From positions 457,014-521,013 of the forward strand of contig CAWJHN010000003.1 of assembly GCA_963842725.1 (NCBI GenBank): a stretch of 64,000 nucleotides of DNA, read 5' to 3'. The notes beneath the pieces were generated by a model. It was not told where the DNA came from. It worked only from the letters and a program-made list of their open reading frames with translations, and ran no database searches. The stretch's first letter is position 1, and every line of letters begins with the position of its first letter. The stretch is from UBA10649 sp963842725 (GTDB taxonomy: Bacteria; Actinomycetota; Actinomycetes; S36-B12). Position numbers and translations under genes: made by a program. This document shows positions 25,626-34,363 of this stretch, one piece after another.

Positions 25626-26495
25626 GTGACGACCACGACCGCCACGTCTCGGGGCTTCGGCTACCGGCATCCGCGCATGCGGCTCGCCGGCCTGCTGTCC
25701 GCCCCGATGGCGTGGCTGGTCGTGGTCTACCTGGGCTCGCTCGCCGCGCTCTTCCTGACCGCGTTCTGGACGGTCGACGACTTCACCGGTCAGCTCGTCC
25801 GGACGTTCACCCTGCAGAACTTCCAGCAGGTGTTCACCAGTTCCGCCTACCTGGGCAGCGTGCTCCGCACCATCAGCATCGCCCTGCTCGTCACGCTGTT
25901 CTGCCTCGTCCTGGCGCTGCCCCTGTCGTTCTTCATGGCCCGCGTCGCCAACCCGAAGTGGCGACCGCTCATGGTCGCCCTGGTCCTCACGCCGCTGTGG
26001 GCCTCGTACCTCGTGAAGGTCTACGCCTGGCGCGCGATGCTGCAGCCCGAGACCGGCGTGCTCGCCTGGTTCCTCACCCCGTTCGGTGCCGACTCCCCCG
26101 GCTACGGGTTCTTTGGCATCGTGATCACGCTGACGTACCTGTGGCTGCCGTACATGATCCTGCCCATCTACGCTGGCCTGACCCGGCTGCCCGACTCGAT
26201 GCTCGACGCGTCCGCCGACCTCGGCGCCAAGGGCGGCCGCACCTTCCGCAGCGTCGTCATGCCGATCATCTTCCCGTCGATCGTGGCCGGGTCGATCTTC
26301 ACGTTCTCGCTGAGCCTCGGCGACTACATCACCGCGCAGATCGTGGGCGGCAAGGTGACCATGCTCGGCAACATCGTCCAGACCACGTACGTGACCAACC
26401 TGCCGTTCGCAGCGGCGGTCGCGACCATCCCGGTCGTGATCGTCCTGCTCTACCTGTTCGCCGTCCGCCGCTCGGGCGCGCTGGACAACCTCTAG
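25626..26495 (+). CDS. potB: polyamine-type ABC transporter permease (PotB-like)
   Basis: A 289-residue inner-membrane permease with six hydrophobic segments. The EAA-like loop is ASADLGAKGGRTFRSVVMPI, which contacts PotA. LVLTPLWASYLVKVYAWRAM and YMILPIYAGLTRLP are typical of PotB. GTG start with AAGGAA 9 nt upstream, 36 nt after the binding-protein gene. Confidence 0.88.
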   Translation: MTTTTATSRGFGYRHPRMRLAGLLSAPMAWLVVVYLGSLAALFLTAFWTVDDFTGQLVRTFTLQNFQQVFTSSAYLGSVLRTISIALLVTLFCLVLALPLSFFMARVANPKWRPLMVALVLTPLWASYLVKVYAWRAMLQPETGVLAWFLTPFGADSPGYGFFGIVITLTYLWLPYMILPIYAGLTRLPDSMLDASADLGAKGGRTFRSVVMPIIFPSIVAGSIFTFSLSLGDYITAQIVGGKVTMLGNIVQTTYVTNLPFAAAVATIPVVIVLLYLFAVRRSGALDNL

Positions 26496-26501
26496 GTAGC
26501 C

Positions 26502-27308
26502 ATGTCCATCTCCCGCGGGACCAAGGTCGTCCTCAGCATCTTCGCGTTCATCGCGTTCGGCTTCATCTACGTGCCGCTCGGCGTCATCCTCATCAACTCC
26601 TTCAGCACGGACAAGAGCCTCACCTGGCCGCCGTCGGGCTTCACCACGGAATGGTGGGGGAAGGCGGTCGAGAACGAGGGTGTGCGCGAGGCGCTGGTGA
26701 CGTCCGTGGGCGTGGCGATCATGGCCACCCTCATCGCGCTCCTGCTCGGCACGCTGCTGGCCTTCGCCCTCGGCCGGTACGCCTTCTTCGGTCGCGAGTC
26801 GCTGTCGATGCTCGTCGTGCTGCCGATCGCGCTGCCGGGCATCGTCACCGGTATCGCGCTCAACAATGTCTTCACGACCTTCCTCGGCGGCCTGACCATC
26901 GTCACGCTCATCGTCGGCCACGCCACGTTCTGCATCGTCGTCGTGTACAACAACGCCATCGCGCGCATCCGGCGGATGGGCGGCAACGTCGAGGAGGCGT
27001 CTGCCGACCTCGGGGCCGGCGGGTGGACGACGTTCCGACTCGTCACCTTCCCGCTGATGCGCTCGGCGCTGATCGCCGGCGCGATCCTCGCCTTCGGGCT
27101 CTCGTTCGACGAGATCATCGTGACCACCTTCACGGCCGGCCCGGGAATCACCACGCTGCCCATCTGGATCTACCAGAACCTCTTCCGCCCGAACCAGGCG
27201 CCGATCGTCAACGTGGTGGCTGCGGCCCTCGTCCTGGTCAGCATCCTGCCCATCTACATCGCCCAGCGCTTCTCCAACACCGACGAGCGTGGTGGCGGCC
27301 TGATCTAG
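26502..27308 (+). CDS. potC: polyamine-type ABC transporter permease (PotC-like)
   Basis: A 268-residue second permease, starting 6 nt after potB. Six hydrophobic segments, N-terminal FIYVPLGVILINSFST and the EAA loop EASADLGAGGWTTFRLVTFP. SFDEIIVTTFTAGPGITTLP is a strongly conserved PotC segment. Last gene of the potADBC-order operon; the purF promoter follows directly. Confidence 0.88.
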   Translation: MSISRGTKVVLSIFAFIAFGFIYVPLGVILINSFSTDKSLTWPPSGFTTEWWGKAVENEGVREALVTSVGVAIMATLIALLLGTLLAFALGRYAFFGRESLSMLVVLPIALPGIVTGIALNNVFTTFLGGLTIVTLIVGHATFCIVVVYNNAIARIRRMGGNVEEASADLGAGGWTTFRLVTFPLMRSALIAGAILAFGLSFDEIIVTTFTAGPGITTLPIWIYQNLFRPNQAPIVNVVAAALVLVSILPIYIAQRFSNTDERGGGLI

Positions 27309-27337
27309 CCGCGGGGCCGAGCGGGTACGCTGACCCC

Positions 27338-28897
27338 GTGCCACGCGGTGATGGGCTCCTCACGCACGATCTGCTGCCCGGCGAGAAGGGTCCGCAGGAC
27401 GCCTGCGGGGTGTTCGGGGTCTGGGCACCCGGCGACGAGGTCGCCAAGCTCACCTACTTCGGCCTCTACGCCCTCCAGCACCGCGGCCAGGAGTCTGCGG
27501 GCATCGCGGTCAGCGACGGGTCGCACATCGTCGTCTACAAGGACATGGGCCTGGTCTCGCAGGTCTTCACCGAGGCCAGTCTCGAGTCCCTCCGCGGCCA
27601 TGTGGCCATCGGGCACACGCGGTACTCCACGACGGGCTCCAGCATCTGGGAGAACGCCCAGCCCACCTTCCGGGCCACGGCGACCGGCCACCTCGCCCTC
27701 GGGCACAACGGCAACCTCACGAACACCCACGAGCTCAAGCGCCGGCTCGCCGAGCTGTCGTCCGTCTCGGGCGAGCTGCCGCTGGGGTCGCGCATGGACT
27801 CCACCAGCGACACCGACACGCTCGCCGCGCTGATCGCCTCCCACGCCGACCTGACGATCGAGGCGGCGGCGCTGCTCGAGCTGCCGCACGTGCGCGGTGC
27901 CTTCTCGCTGGTGTTCATGGACGACGACGCTCTCTACGGCGCGCGGGATCCGCAGGGCATCAGACCTCTGGTGCTCGGCCGGCTCGAGCGGGGGTGGGTC
28001 ATCGCCAGCGAGACGGCCGCCCTCGACATCGTCGGCGCCTCGTTCGTCCGGGAGGTCGAGCCGGGCGAGCTCATCGTCATCGACGAGAACGGGCTGCGGT
28101 CGCACCGCTTCGCAGAGGCCGACCCGAAGGGCTGCCTGTTCGAGTTCGTCTACCTGGCCCGACCCGACACCAGCATCTCCGGGCGCGGTATCCAGACCGT
28201 GCGCGTCGAGACCGGACGGCGCCTCGCGCGCGAGCACGCCGTCGAGGCCGATCTCGTCATCCCGGTGCCGGAGTCCGGCCGATACGCCGCCATCGGCTAT
28301 GCGCAGGAGTCCGGGATCCCCTTCGCCGAGGGCCTGGTGAAGAACGCCTACGTGGGCCGCACCTTCATCCAGCCGTCGCAGACCATCCGCCAGCTCGGCA
28401 TCAGGCTCAAGCTCAACCCCCTGCGCGACGTCATCGCCGGCCAGCGACTCATCGTCGTAGACGACTCGATCGTGCGCGGCAACACCCAGCGTGCACTGGT
28501 GCGCATGCTGCGCGAGGCGGGAGCCCGCGAGGTGCACGTGCGCATCTCGAGCCCGCCGGTCAAGTGGCCGTGCTTCTACGGCATCGACTTCGCCAGCCGC
28601 GCCGAACTCATCGCCAATGGGCTGACGGTCGACGAGATCTGCATGTCGATCGGTGCCGACTCCCTGGCCTTCGTCGATCTCGACGCGCTCATCGAGGCGA
28701 CCACGATCGGCAAGGAGCGCCTGTGCCGGGCGTGCTTCGACGGCATCTACCCGGTCGACCTGCCCGAGCCGGAGCTGCTGGGCAAGCACGTGCTCGAGGG
28801 CATCGAGCGTCGCGTGGTCGACGGTGGTCCGGCCGATGCCGAGGGCGTGACGACCCTGATCGGCGGGGGAGCCGCCGACGCCCTGGGTCGACCGTGA
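27338..28897 (+). CDS. purF: amidophosphoribosyltransferase (Fe-S, propeptide form)
   Basis: First committed step of purine synthesis: PRPP and glutamine give phosphoribosylamine. 519 residues. A 22-residue propeptide (ending GPQDA) precedes the catalytic Cys23 in CGVFGVW, as in Bacillus-type enzymes. The PRPP motif is LIVVDDSIVRGNTQRALV. Four cysteines, in KGCLFEF, WPCFYGID and LCRAC, match the [4Fe-4S] ligands of that type, so the enzyme is probably oxygen-sensitive. GTG 27338 lies 6 nt after TACGCT (27326-27331). The stop overlaps the purM GTG. Confidence 0.95.
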   Translation: MPRGDGLLTHDLLPGEKGPQDACGVFGVWAPGDEVAKLTYFGLYALQHRGQESAGIAVSDGSHIVVYKDMGLVSQVFTEASLESLRGHVAIGHTRYSTTGSSIWENAQPTFRATATGHLALGHNGNLTNTHELKRRLAELSSVSGELPLGSRMDSTSDTDTLAALIASHADLTIEAAALLELPHVRGAFSLVFMDDDALYGARDPQGIRPLVLGRLERGWVIASETAALDIVGASFVREVEPGELIVIDENGLRSHRFAEADPKGCLFEFVYLARPDTSISGRGIQTVRVETGRRLAREHAVEADLVIPVPESGRYAAIGYAQESGIPFAEGLVKNAYVGRTFIQPSQTIRQLGIRLKLNPLRDVIAGQRLIVVDDSIVRGNTQRALVRMLREAGAREVHVRISSPPVKWPCFYGIDFASRAELIANGLTVDEICMSIGADSLAFVDLDALIEATTIGKERLCRACFDGIYPVDLPEPELLGKHVLEGIERRVVDGGPADAEGVTTLIGGGAADALGRP

Positions 28898-30018
28898 TCC
28901 CACCGCAGGACCCATCCGTGACCTCGCGCACCGGCGCCTCCTACGCGGCGGCCGGTGTCGACGTGGAGGCCGGGGAGCGTGCCGTCGCGCTGATGCGCGC
29001 CTCGGTCGCGGCGGCCCAGCGTCCCGAGGTGGTGGGCGACTTCGGGGGCTTCGCCGGGCTCTTCGACATCTCTGCGTTCCGGCACCTGAAGCGACCGCTG
29101 TTGGCGACGTCCACGGACGGCGTCGGCACCAAGATCGCGGTTGCCAGGGCGCTCGACGTGCACGACACGATCGGCATCGACCTGGTCGCGATGGTGGTCG
29201 ACGACCTCGTCGTGTGCGGCGCGGAGCCGCTCTTCATGACCGACTACATCGCGGTCGGGTCCGTGGTCCCGGAGCGCATCGCAGCGATCGTGTCCGGCAT
29301 CGCGGAGGGCTGCCGGCAGGCCGGCTGCGCGCTCCTCGGGGGCGAGACGGCCGAGCACCCGGGCCTGATGGCGCCGGACGAGTACGACGTGGCCGGGGCG
29401 GGCACCGGAGTGGTCGACGCCGACGACCTGCTCGGTCCGACTCGCGTGCGCGTCGGCGACGCGGTCATCGCGATGGGATCGTCCGGACTGCACTCGAACG
29501 GCTACTCGCTCGCCCGGATGGTGCTGCTCGGCGAGGGTGGCCCCGGGCTTCGCACCCACATCGACGACCTGGGGCGCACGGTCGGGGAGGAACTGCTCGA
29601 GCCGACGCGCATCTACGCGCGCGACTGCCTCGCGCTCGCCTCAGCGACCGACGTGCACGCCATCAGCCACGTCACCGGCGGCGGGCTCGCCGCCAACCTC
29701 GCCCGGGTCCTGCCTCAGGAGGTGGCGGTCGACGTCGACCGCTCGACGTGGAGGCCGCATCCCATCTTCGGCCTGATCGGGCACGAGGGCGCTGTCGACC
29801 GCACCGACCTGGAGCGGACGTTCAACATGGGCGTCGGGATGGTCGCGGTCACGGGCGCGCAGGACGCACCGGCGGCGATCGCCCTCCTGGAGTCGCGAGG
29901 GGTTGCGGCCTGGCAGGTCGGCACGGTGCGTGACAGGCGTCCTGGAGAGCGCGGGGACGCCGAGGCGAAGGGCGGTCCGGGCGGGGCGGTCACCCTGGTG
30001 TCGGGGCACCCGATCTAG
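28894..30018 (+). CDS. purM: AIR synthetase (FGAM cyclo-ligase)
   Basis: ATP-dependent ring closure of FGAM to AIR. 374 residues. Conserved parts: TGASYAAAGVDVEAGERAV, TSTDGVGTKIAVA, GIDLVAMVVDDLVVCGAEPL, GGETAEHPGLM, GSSGLHSNGYSLAR and HVTGGGLAANLARVLP. GTG 28894 overlaps the purF stop; a second GTG at 28918 is possible. The 3' end overlaps the convergent DUF3073 gene by 4 bp. Confidence 0.95.
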   Translation: MIPPQDPSVTSRTGASYAAAGVDVEAGERAVALMRASVAAAQRPEVVGDFGGFAGLFDISAFRHLKRPLLATSTDGVGTKIAVARALDVHDTIGIDLVAMVVDDLVVCGAEPLFMTDYIAVGSVVPERIAAIVSGIAEGCRQAGCALLGGETAEHPGLMAPDEYDVAGAGTGVVDADDLLGPTRVRVGDAVIAMGSSGLHSNGYSLARMVLLGEGGPGLRTHIDDLGRTVGEELLEPTRIYARDCLALASATDVHAISHVTGGGLAANLARVLPQEVAVDVDRSTWRPHPIFGLIGHEGAVDRTDLERTFNMGVGMVAVTGAQDAPAAIALLESRGVAAWQVGTVRDRRPGERGDAEAKGGPGGAVTLVSGHPI

Positions 30019-30248
30019 CGAGCAGCGTCGCCCGGCTCGTCCTCGTCGTAGTACTTGGCGTAGGGGTCGTCCGCGTACGGGTCGTCGACCTCGTCGACCT
30101 CGTCCACCTCGTCGGCGACCGGCGCGCTCGACGTACCGCCACCGCCGCCCAGCTCGGCTTGCAGGCGATCGAAATCGGTCTGCGGACCCCCGTACTTCAA
30201 TGCACGGGCGACTTTCGTCTGCTTGGCCTTCGCACGGCCGCGCCCCAT
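30015..30248 (-). CDS. DUF3073 family small protein
   Basis: A 77-residue actinobacterial protein. The basic N-terminus MGRGRAKAKQTKVARALKY is the family signature. The acidic C-terminal half contains a V-D-E repeat (DEVDEVDEVDD) and two Y-A-D-D-P-Y elements, suggesting disorder. The charge split suggests nucleic-acid or protein binding; no function is known. It sits between purM and a branched-chain amino-acid dehydrogenase, the same order I recall from Streptomyces coelicolor. About 140 bp of non-coding DNA follow on the right, with a GC-rich hairpin at 30306-30322. Confidence 0.85.
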   Translation of the reverse strand: MGRGRAKAKQTKVARALKYGGPQTDFDRLQAELGGGGGTSSAPVADEVDEVDEVDDPYADDPYAKYYDEDEPGDAAR

Positions 30249-30391
30249 GGCTCGACCCCCTCATCCGAGGACCTGGCCTCGGCTATCAGTGGACAGAACG
30301 CGCCCGCCCCCGGGTCGGGGGCAAACGCAATAACGGAACCATAGAGTACCTGCTGTGTCTCCGCGGCCGGACGACTGGCCCGGTCGACACG

Positions 30392-31477
30392 TCAGGCGTC
30401 GGCCCGCGCCCCGGCCAGGCGGTCCTCCGCCTCCCGTTCCGCCGCGGTCACCGGCGTCACGCCCTCGCGGGCGGCGCGCTCGAGGACCCGCTGCGTCGTC
30501 GCGAAGACCTGCTCGGTCCGGGTGCGGGCCCGTTCGAGGTCGCAGCCGACGAGCTCCTCGGCCACCTGGATCACGCCTCCGCAGTTCACCATGAAGTCCG
30601 GCGCGAACGTCACGCCCCGCTCGGCGAGCAGGTCGGCCACCCGGGGCTCGGCCAGCTGGTTGTTCGCGCCGCCGCAGACCAGGCGGGCGGTGGTGCGTGC
30701 GGCGACGTCGAGCGTGAGCGCGCCGCCCATCGCATTCGGGGACAGGACGTCGAGGTCGGCGGCGAGCAGCTCGTCGACCGAGGGGACGAAGCGCACGCCC
30801 GGGTGGGCGTCGACGACGGCCTCACGCGCTCGCGCCTGCGGTTCGACGGCCAGCACGGTTGCCCCGGCGTCGACGAGGCGGCCGATCAGTCGGGAACCGA
30901 CCTTGCCCGCGCCGATCACGCCGACGGTGCGGCCGGAGAGATCGGCAGAGCCCCAGAGGAACTCGGCACTGGCCCGCATCGCCTCGAACACGCCGAGGGC
31001 GGTCAGGATGCCCGAGTCTCCGACGCCGCCCCGCTCGGGCGAGCGGCCGGTGGTCCAGCGGCAGGACTCGCCGATGACGTCCATGTCGGCCACGGTCATG
31101 CCGACGTCTCCAGCGGTGACGTACTGCCCCTCGAGCGTCTCGACGAGCCGCCCGTAAGCGTGCAGGACCTCGGGCCGCTTCGCGGACGGGTCGGCGATTA
31201 TCACGCCCTTGCCGCCGCCGTGGTCGAGTCCGGCGAGGGCGTTCTTGTACGTCATGGCCCGCGACAGTCGCAGCGCGTCGGCGTAGGCGGCCGCGCCGGG
31301 GGATGGTGCGTCCGCGTACAGCGACATCCGGGTGCCACCGAGTGCGGGCCCGAGGACCGTAGAGTGGACCGCGATCACCATCCGAACGCCTGACTGCGGG
31401 TCGATCGCGACCACCGATCGTTCGTGTCCGAACGTTCCGGACCAGGGATCTGCGAGTGCCTCGGAAGCGGTATTCAT
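30392..31477 (-). CDS. vdh: Glu/Leu/Phe/Val dehydrogenase, valine/leucine dehydrogenase type
   Basis: A 361-residue NAD-dependent amino-acid dehydrogenase. The catalytic lysine lies in LDHGGGKGVI; GPALGGTRMSLYAD is the substrate region and VGVIGAGKVGSRLIGRLVDA the NAD Rossmann motif. APDFMVNCGGVIQVAEE is typical of the valine/leucine group, which deaminates branched-chain amino acids to 2-oxo acids and so feeds fatty-acid primers and catabolism. The ATG lies 6 nt after a minus-strand TACGCT (31484-31489). The neighbouring bldC and DUF3073 genes match the Streptomyces vdh locus, supporting the name. Confidence 0.87.
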   Translation of the reverse strand: MNTASEALADPWSGTFGHERSVVAIDPQSGVRMVIAVHSTVLGPALGGTRMSLYADAPSPGAAAYADALRLSRAMTYKNALAGLDHGGGKGVIIADPSAKRPEVLHAYGRLVETLEGQYVTAGDVGMTVADMDVIGESCRWTTGRSPERGGVGDSGILTALGVFEAMRASAEFLWGSADLSGRTVGVIGAGKVGSRLIGRLVDAGATVLAVEPQARAREAVVDAHPGVRFVPSVDELLAADLDVLSPNAMGGALTLDVAARTTARLVCGGANNQLAEPRVADLLAERGVTFAPDFMVNCGGVIQVAEELVGCDLERARTRTEQVFATTQRVLERAAREGVTPVTAAEREAEDRLAGARADA

Positions 31478-31642
31478 GAGGCAAGCGTAGATGGATGGTT
31501 ATGGATGGGATAAATAGTGGCCAATAGGGACTTTTGGCCTTGCCGCCTCTAAGGGCCGATGCGACAGTGGCAAAACGCGCCATATAGGACAGTCCTCTCA
31601 CACGAGGGGCACTCGCATGAGTACGACGGCTGGAGGTAGCCA

Positions 31643-31864
31643 ATGACTACGCACGCCCCGGAGACCGAGCACCTACTCACTCCCGCTGAGGTCGCATCGC
31701 TGTTCCGGGTGGACCCCAAGACCGTCACCCGCTGGGCCAAGGCCGGCAAGCTGACGAGCATTCGCACGCTGGGGGGGCACCGGCGCTACCGCGCAAACGA
31801 GGTGCACGCCCTGCTTGACGCGCACGCACCGAGCCGCCCGTACGACGCTGCGGCCAATTCCTGA
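31643..31864 (+). CDS. bldC: BldC-family MerR-like DNA-binding protein
   Basis: A 73-residue single-domain regulator. The winged helix-turn-helix reads LLTPAEVASLFRVDPKTVTR, followed by WAKAGKLTSIRTLGGHRRY, the hallmark of BldC. In Streptomyces, BldC binds direct repeats cooperatively and controls entry into development. Here it may control growth-phase genes. GGAGG (31632-31636) lies 6 nt before the ATG, so unlike many genes nearby it has a true leader. Confidence 0.93.
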   Translation: MTTHAPETEHLLTPAEVASLFRVDPKTVTRWAKAGKLTSIRTLGGHRRYRANEVHALLDAHAPSRPYDAAANS

Positions 31865-31924
31865 CGCCACGCTCTGCACCACAGATCTGGCGAACGGCCC
31901 CGACCTGCCCGATACGGTTGGCGC

Positions 31925-31975
31925 ATGTCGGTCATCTTCCTCATCGGCCCGATGACGGGATCCCCGCGTGAGTGA
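31925..31975 (+). CDS. 16-aa leader peptide overlapping the plsC-like start
   Basis: ATG 31925 opens MSVIFLIGPMTGSPRE, whose stop overlaps the first codons of the acyltransferase gene (GTG 31968). TACGGT (31913-31918) ends 6 nt before this ATG, the same spacing as the leaderless starts nearby, so transcription probably begins at this ATG and not at the acyltransferase GTG. Translational coupling is plausible. No homology is claimed. Confidence 0.35.
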   Translation: MSVIFLIGPMTGSPRE

Positions 31976-32729
31976 TCCCGTCTATCGGCCCGTCGTCCTT
32001 GCGGCAAAGACGCTCTTCTCGGGCCTCGGCATCCACTTCGACGTGGTCGGCGTGGAGCATGTGCCCAGGCAGGGCGGCGCCATTCTTGCGATCAACCACA
32101 CCAGCTACCTCGACTTCGCCCTGGGCGGCCTGCCGGCTCATTATGCGGGCCATCGCCTGGTCCGCTTCATGGCCAAGGACGGCATCTTCAAGCACCCCAT
32201 CGCGGGTCCCCTGATGCGGGGTATGAAGCACATCCCGGTCGATCGGGACGCCGGCTCTGCCGCCTTCCGCGACGCCGTGACCGCCGCGAAGTCCGGCGAG
32301 CTGGTCGGGGTGTTCCCCGAGGCGACGATGAGCCGGTCCTTCGAGATCAAGGACATCAAGAACGGGGCGGTGCGGATGGCGCGTACCGCGAACGTGCCGC
32401 TCATCCCGATGATCATCTTCGGGGGCCAGCGCATCCTGTCCTACGGCGTCAAGGACTTCTCCAGCGGCAAGACGGTCTGCATGACGGTCGGCGCGCCGGT
32501 GCCGGTGCCCAAGGGAGCAGACCCGGATCTCGTCACCGCCGAGCTGCACGACCGGCTGCGCGCACTCCTCGACGAGACCATCGAGCGCTACCCGGACAAG
32601 CCCCCCGGCGCCTGGTGGATCCCCCAGCGGCTGGGCGGAAGCGCTCCCTCCCTCGACGAGGCCGCCGAGATCGAGGAGCGCATCCGTGCCGAGAAGGCGG
32701 CCAGGCGCCAGGAGGCCGGCGAGGACTAG
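31968..32729 (+). CDS. plsC: 1-acyl-sn-glycerol-3-phosphate acyltransferase-like
   Basis: A 253-residue PlsC-domain protein acylating lysophosphatidic acid or a related acceptor at the membrane. The catalytic H-x4-D motif is AINHTSYLDFAL; FPEATMSRS is the glycerol-phosphate-binding motif, and NVPLIPMIIFGG the fourth block. A charged helical tail (EEIEERIRAEKAARRQEAGE-like) follows. GTG 31968 overlaps a short upstream reading frame. The stop overlaps a small convergent membrane-protein gene by 4 bp. Confidence 0.85.
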   Translation: MSDPVYRPVVLAAKTLFSGLGIHFDVVGVEHVPRQGGAILAINHTSYLDFALGGLPAHYAGHRLVRFMAKDGIFKHPIAGPLMRGMKHIPVDRDAGSAAFRDAVTAAKSGELVGVFPEATMSRSFEIKDIKNGAVRMARTANVPLIPMIIFGGQRILSYGVKDFSSGKTVCMTVGAPVPVPKGADPDLVTAELHDRLRALLDETIERYPDKPPGAWWIPQRLGGSAPSLDEAAEIEERIRAEKAARRQEAGED

Positions 32730-32938
32730 TCGCTGTCCGAGAGTGCCCGGTCCGAGCGCCGCTGAGCCAGGATCGAGCCGGCGAGACCGGCGAGACCCAG
32801 GCCAACGAGCACCAGGGGCAGCACGTACCGGGGATCGAGCCGCACGTCCGCGTAGGCGCCGACGATGTAGGCGATGGCGAGTCCGGTGAACAGCAGGCCC
32901 GCGATCAGCGAGACCAGATCGAGTCGATGACTACGCAC
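32726..32938 (-). CDS. small two-helix membrane protein
   Basis: A 70-residue protein with two predicted membrane helices (LVSLIAGLLFTGLAIAYIVG and YVLPLVLVGLGLAGLAGSIL) and a polar tail RRSDRALSDSD. It overlaps the end of the PspC-domain gene by 8 bp and is probably its cotranscribed partner. No family recognised. Confidence 0.65.
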   Translation of the reverse strand: MRSHRLDLVSLIAGLLFTGLAIAYIVGAYADVRLDPRYVLPLVLVGLGLAGLAGSILAQRRSDRALSDSD

Positions 32939-34232
32939 GGGAGACCTCCAGGTTTCCGATGGCGACGTCGACCACGAGGTCGAGCGTCGGGGCTGACTCG
33001 GGCACGAAGCCGGGCAGGTCCGTGATGACCTGCTGGTCCGGTCCGTTCCGGCGTGGCACGCCCTGAACGTCGATCTCCCCGAGGTCCACGTTCGCGGTGA
33101 CCATCACGTTGACGCCGTCCGGCACCAGGACCCGCAGCTGGCCGATGCCGACCGAGGCCTGCACGGGGTAGACGGCGGACCCGGCGGGGATCGCCATCTC
33201 GGTGAGATCGAGCTCGGCATCGCCGACGCCGAGGGAACGCGGCCCGGCCGCCTCGGCGACGGTCGTCGGGATCCAGACCCGCTCGCCGATGCCGTTGCCC
33301 ATCTTCAGGTTCGCCGGGATCAGGGCGACGAGCGCGATGACCAGCAGCAGCGGCAGAGCGATGGCGATGAGCCAGCGCGCCCGGCCCAGGAAGCTCCCCA
33401 CGAGCAGGCCCAGACCGAGGACGCCGAGTCCGGCGGACAGGGTCACGACGGCCGGGATGGTGGCCACGCCGGCGATCTGCAGCGAGCCGAGGATGCCCAT
33501 GACGATGAGCGCGAGGCTCACGGTGGCCAGGCCGAGGTACGACCGGGGCGTGGGAGCCGGCGGCGGTGTCGGGGCCGGAGTGGGCGCGACGTAGCCCGGG
33601 TAGCCGCCGTGTCCGCCGTAGGCGAAGCCCGGCTCGGTCGAAGCGGCGACCGGCTCCTGCACTGCCGTCCCGGTGGCCATGGCCGCCGTTCCGAAGGTCA
33701 TGGTCGCCTCGGGCGCGGCGGGGGGCGCCACGACGGGACCGGCGGCGACCGTCAGCGCGGAGCCCGGCGTGCGGTTCGCGAGCCAGACGACGACGGCGCC
33801 GGCGGCGAGCAGGAGCAGCAGGGCACTGCCGCCGCCGAAGCCGAGGAAGCCGTGCCAGGGTCCGGCACTGGCCAGGCCGGCCACCAGGATGATGCCGACG
33901 ACAACCGCCACGACGGCGAAGATGACGCGCCCGGCGGATCCGGGAGTGCCGCTGCGGTCGAGGAGGCGCTCGGCCTCGTTCGACGACTCGCCGTCTTCGG
34001 GGATGAACAGCCAGCCTGCGGCGTACAGCAGCAGGCCGCTGCCGCCGAAGATGGCCAGTACGACGAGCACGACGCGCACGATGACCGGGTCGATGCCCAG
34101 CCAGCGGCCGAAGCCGCCGGCGACGCCGCCGACGACACGGTCGGTGCGGCTGCGCCGCAGGGGCGGGCGAGGCGTGAGTTGCGGGGGAGGGGCGTAGGGC
34201 GCCCCGGGGACGGGTCCAACGTTCTCTGTCAT
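32931..34232 (-). CDS. PspC-domain membrane protein with C-terminal toastrack-like domain
   Basis: A 433-residue envelope-stress-type protein. The N-terminal PspC domain (LRRSRTDRVVGGVAGGFGRW to LYAAGWLFIPED) is followed by about five more hydrophobic segments and a Pro/Gly-rich linker. The C-terminal 110 residues (ELDLTEMAIPAGSAVYPVQA, GIGQLRVLVPDGVNVMVTAN) resemble the beta-rich toastrack domain of LiaF/DUF2154 proteins. It is divergent from a histidine kinase that has its own PspC domain, across a promoter region with repeated ACCCTGAT elements. Likely role: sensing or responding to membrane damage. Confidence 0.85.
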   Translation of the reverse strand: MTENVGPVPGAPYAPPPQLTPRPPLRRSRTDRVVGGVAGGFGRWLGIDPVIVRVVLVVLAIFGGSGLLLYAAGWLFIPEDGESSNEAERLLDRSGTPGSAGRVIFAVVAVVVGIILVAGLASAGPWHGFLGFGGGSALLLLLAAGAVVVWLANRTPGSALTVAAGPVVAPPAAPEATMTFGTAAMATGTAVQEPVAASTEPGFAYGGHGGYPGYVAPTPAPTPPPAPTPRSYLGLATVSLALIVMGILGSLQIAGVATIPAVVTLSAGLGVLGLGLLVGSFLGRARWLIAIALPLLLVIALVALIPANLKMGNGIGERVWIPTTVAEAAGPRSLGVGDAELDLTEMAIPAGSAVYPVQASVGIGQLRVLVPDGVNVMVTANVDLGEIDVQGVPRRNGPDQQVITDLPGFVPESAPTLDLVVDVAIGNLEVSRA

Positions 34233-34276
34233 GACTACAGCCTGCTCGTCGGGGGCCCGGCGCACATCGGGGAGCA

Positions 34277-34329
34277 ACCCTGAACCCACCCTGATCTTCC
34301 CCCCAGCAGGATCAGGGGTCGACCCTGAT
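34277..34329. promoter_or_regulatory. cluster of ACCCTGAT elements between the divergent PspC genes
   Basis: Four copies of ACCCTGA(T): direct at 34277-34283, 34288-34295 and 34322-34329, inverted at 34311-34318 (ATCAGGGG). The last two form a palindrome ATCAGGG-GTCGA-CCCTGAT (34311-34329). The cluster lies 35 nt upstream of the kinase GTG and 45 nt from the divergent PspC start. It is a good candidate binding site for the adjacent LuxR-type response regulator, but this is inference. Confidence 0.5.
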
Positions 34330-34363
34330 GCGCCAGGGGGCCGAAAGCCGGGATGATCGGTGG

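Noticed and set aside
24090..27344. 1084-codon antisense open frame opposite the pot operon
   Set aside because: Low-complexity Arg/Asp/Gly-rich translation with no family features, opposite four clear transporter genes.
30306..30322. GC-rich hairpin as terminator of the vdh gene
   Set aside because: No U-tract, lies 70 nt beyond the stop, and could equally belong to the DUF3073 promoter region; not strong enough to list.
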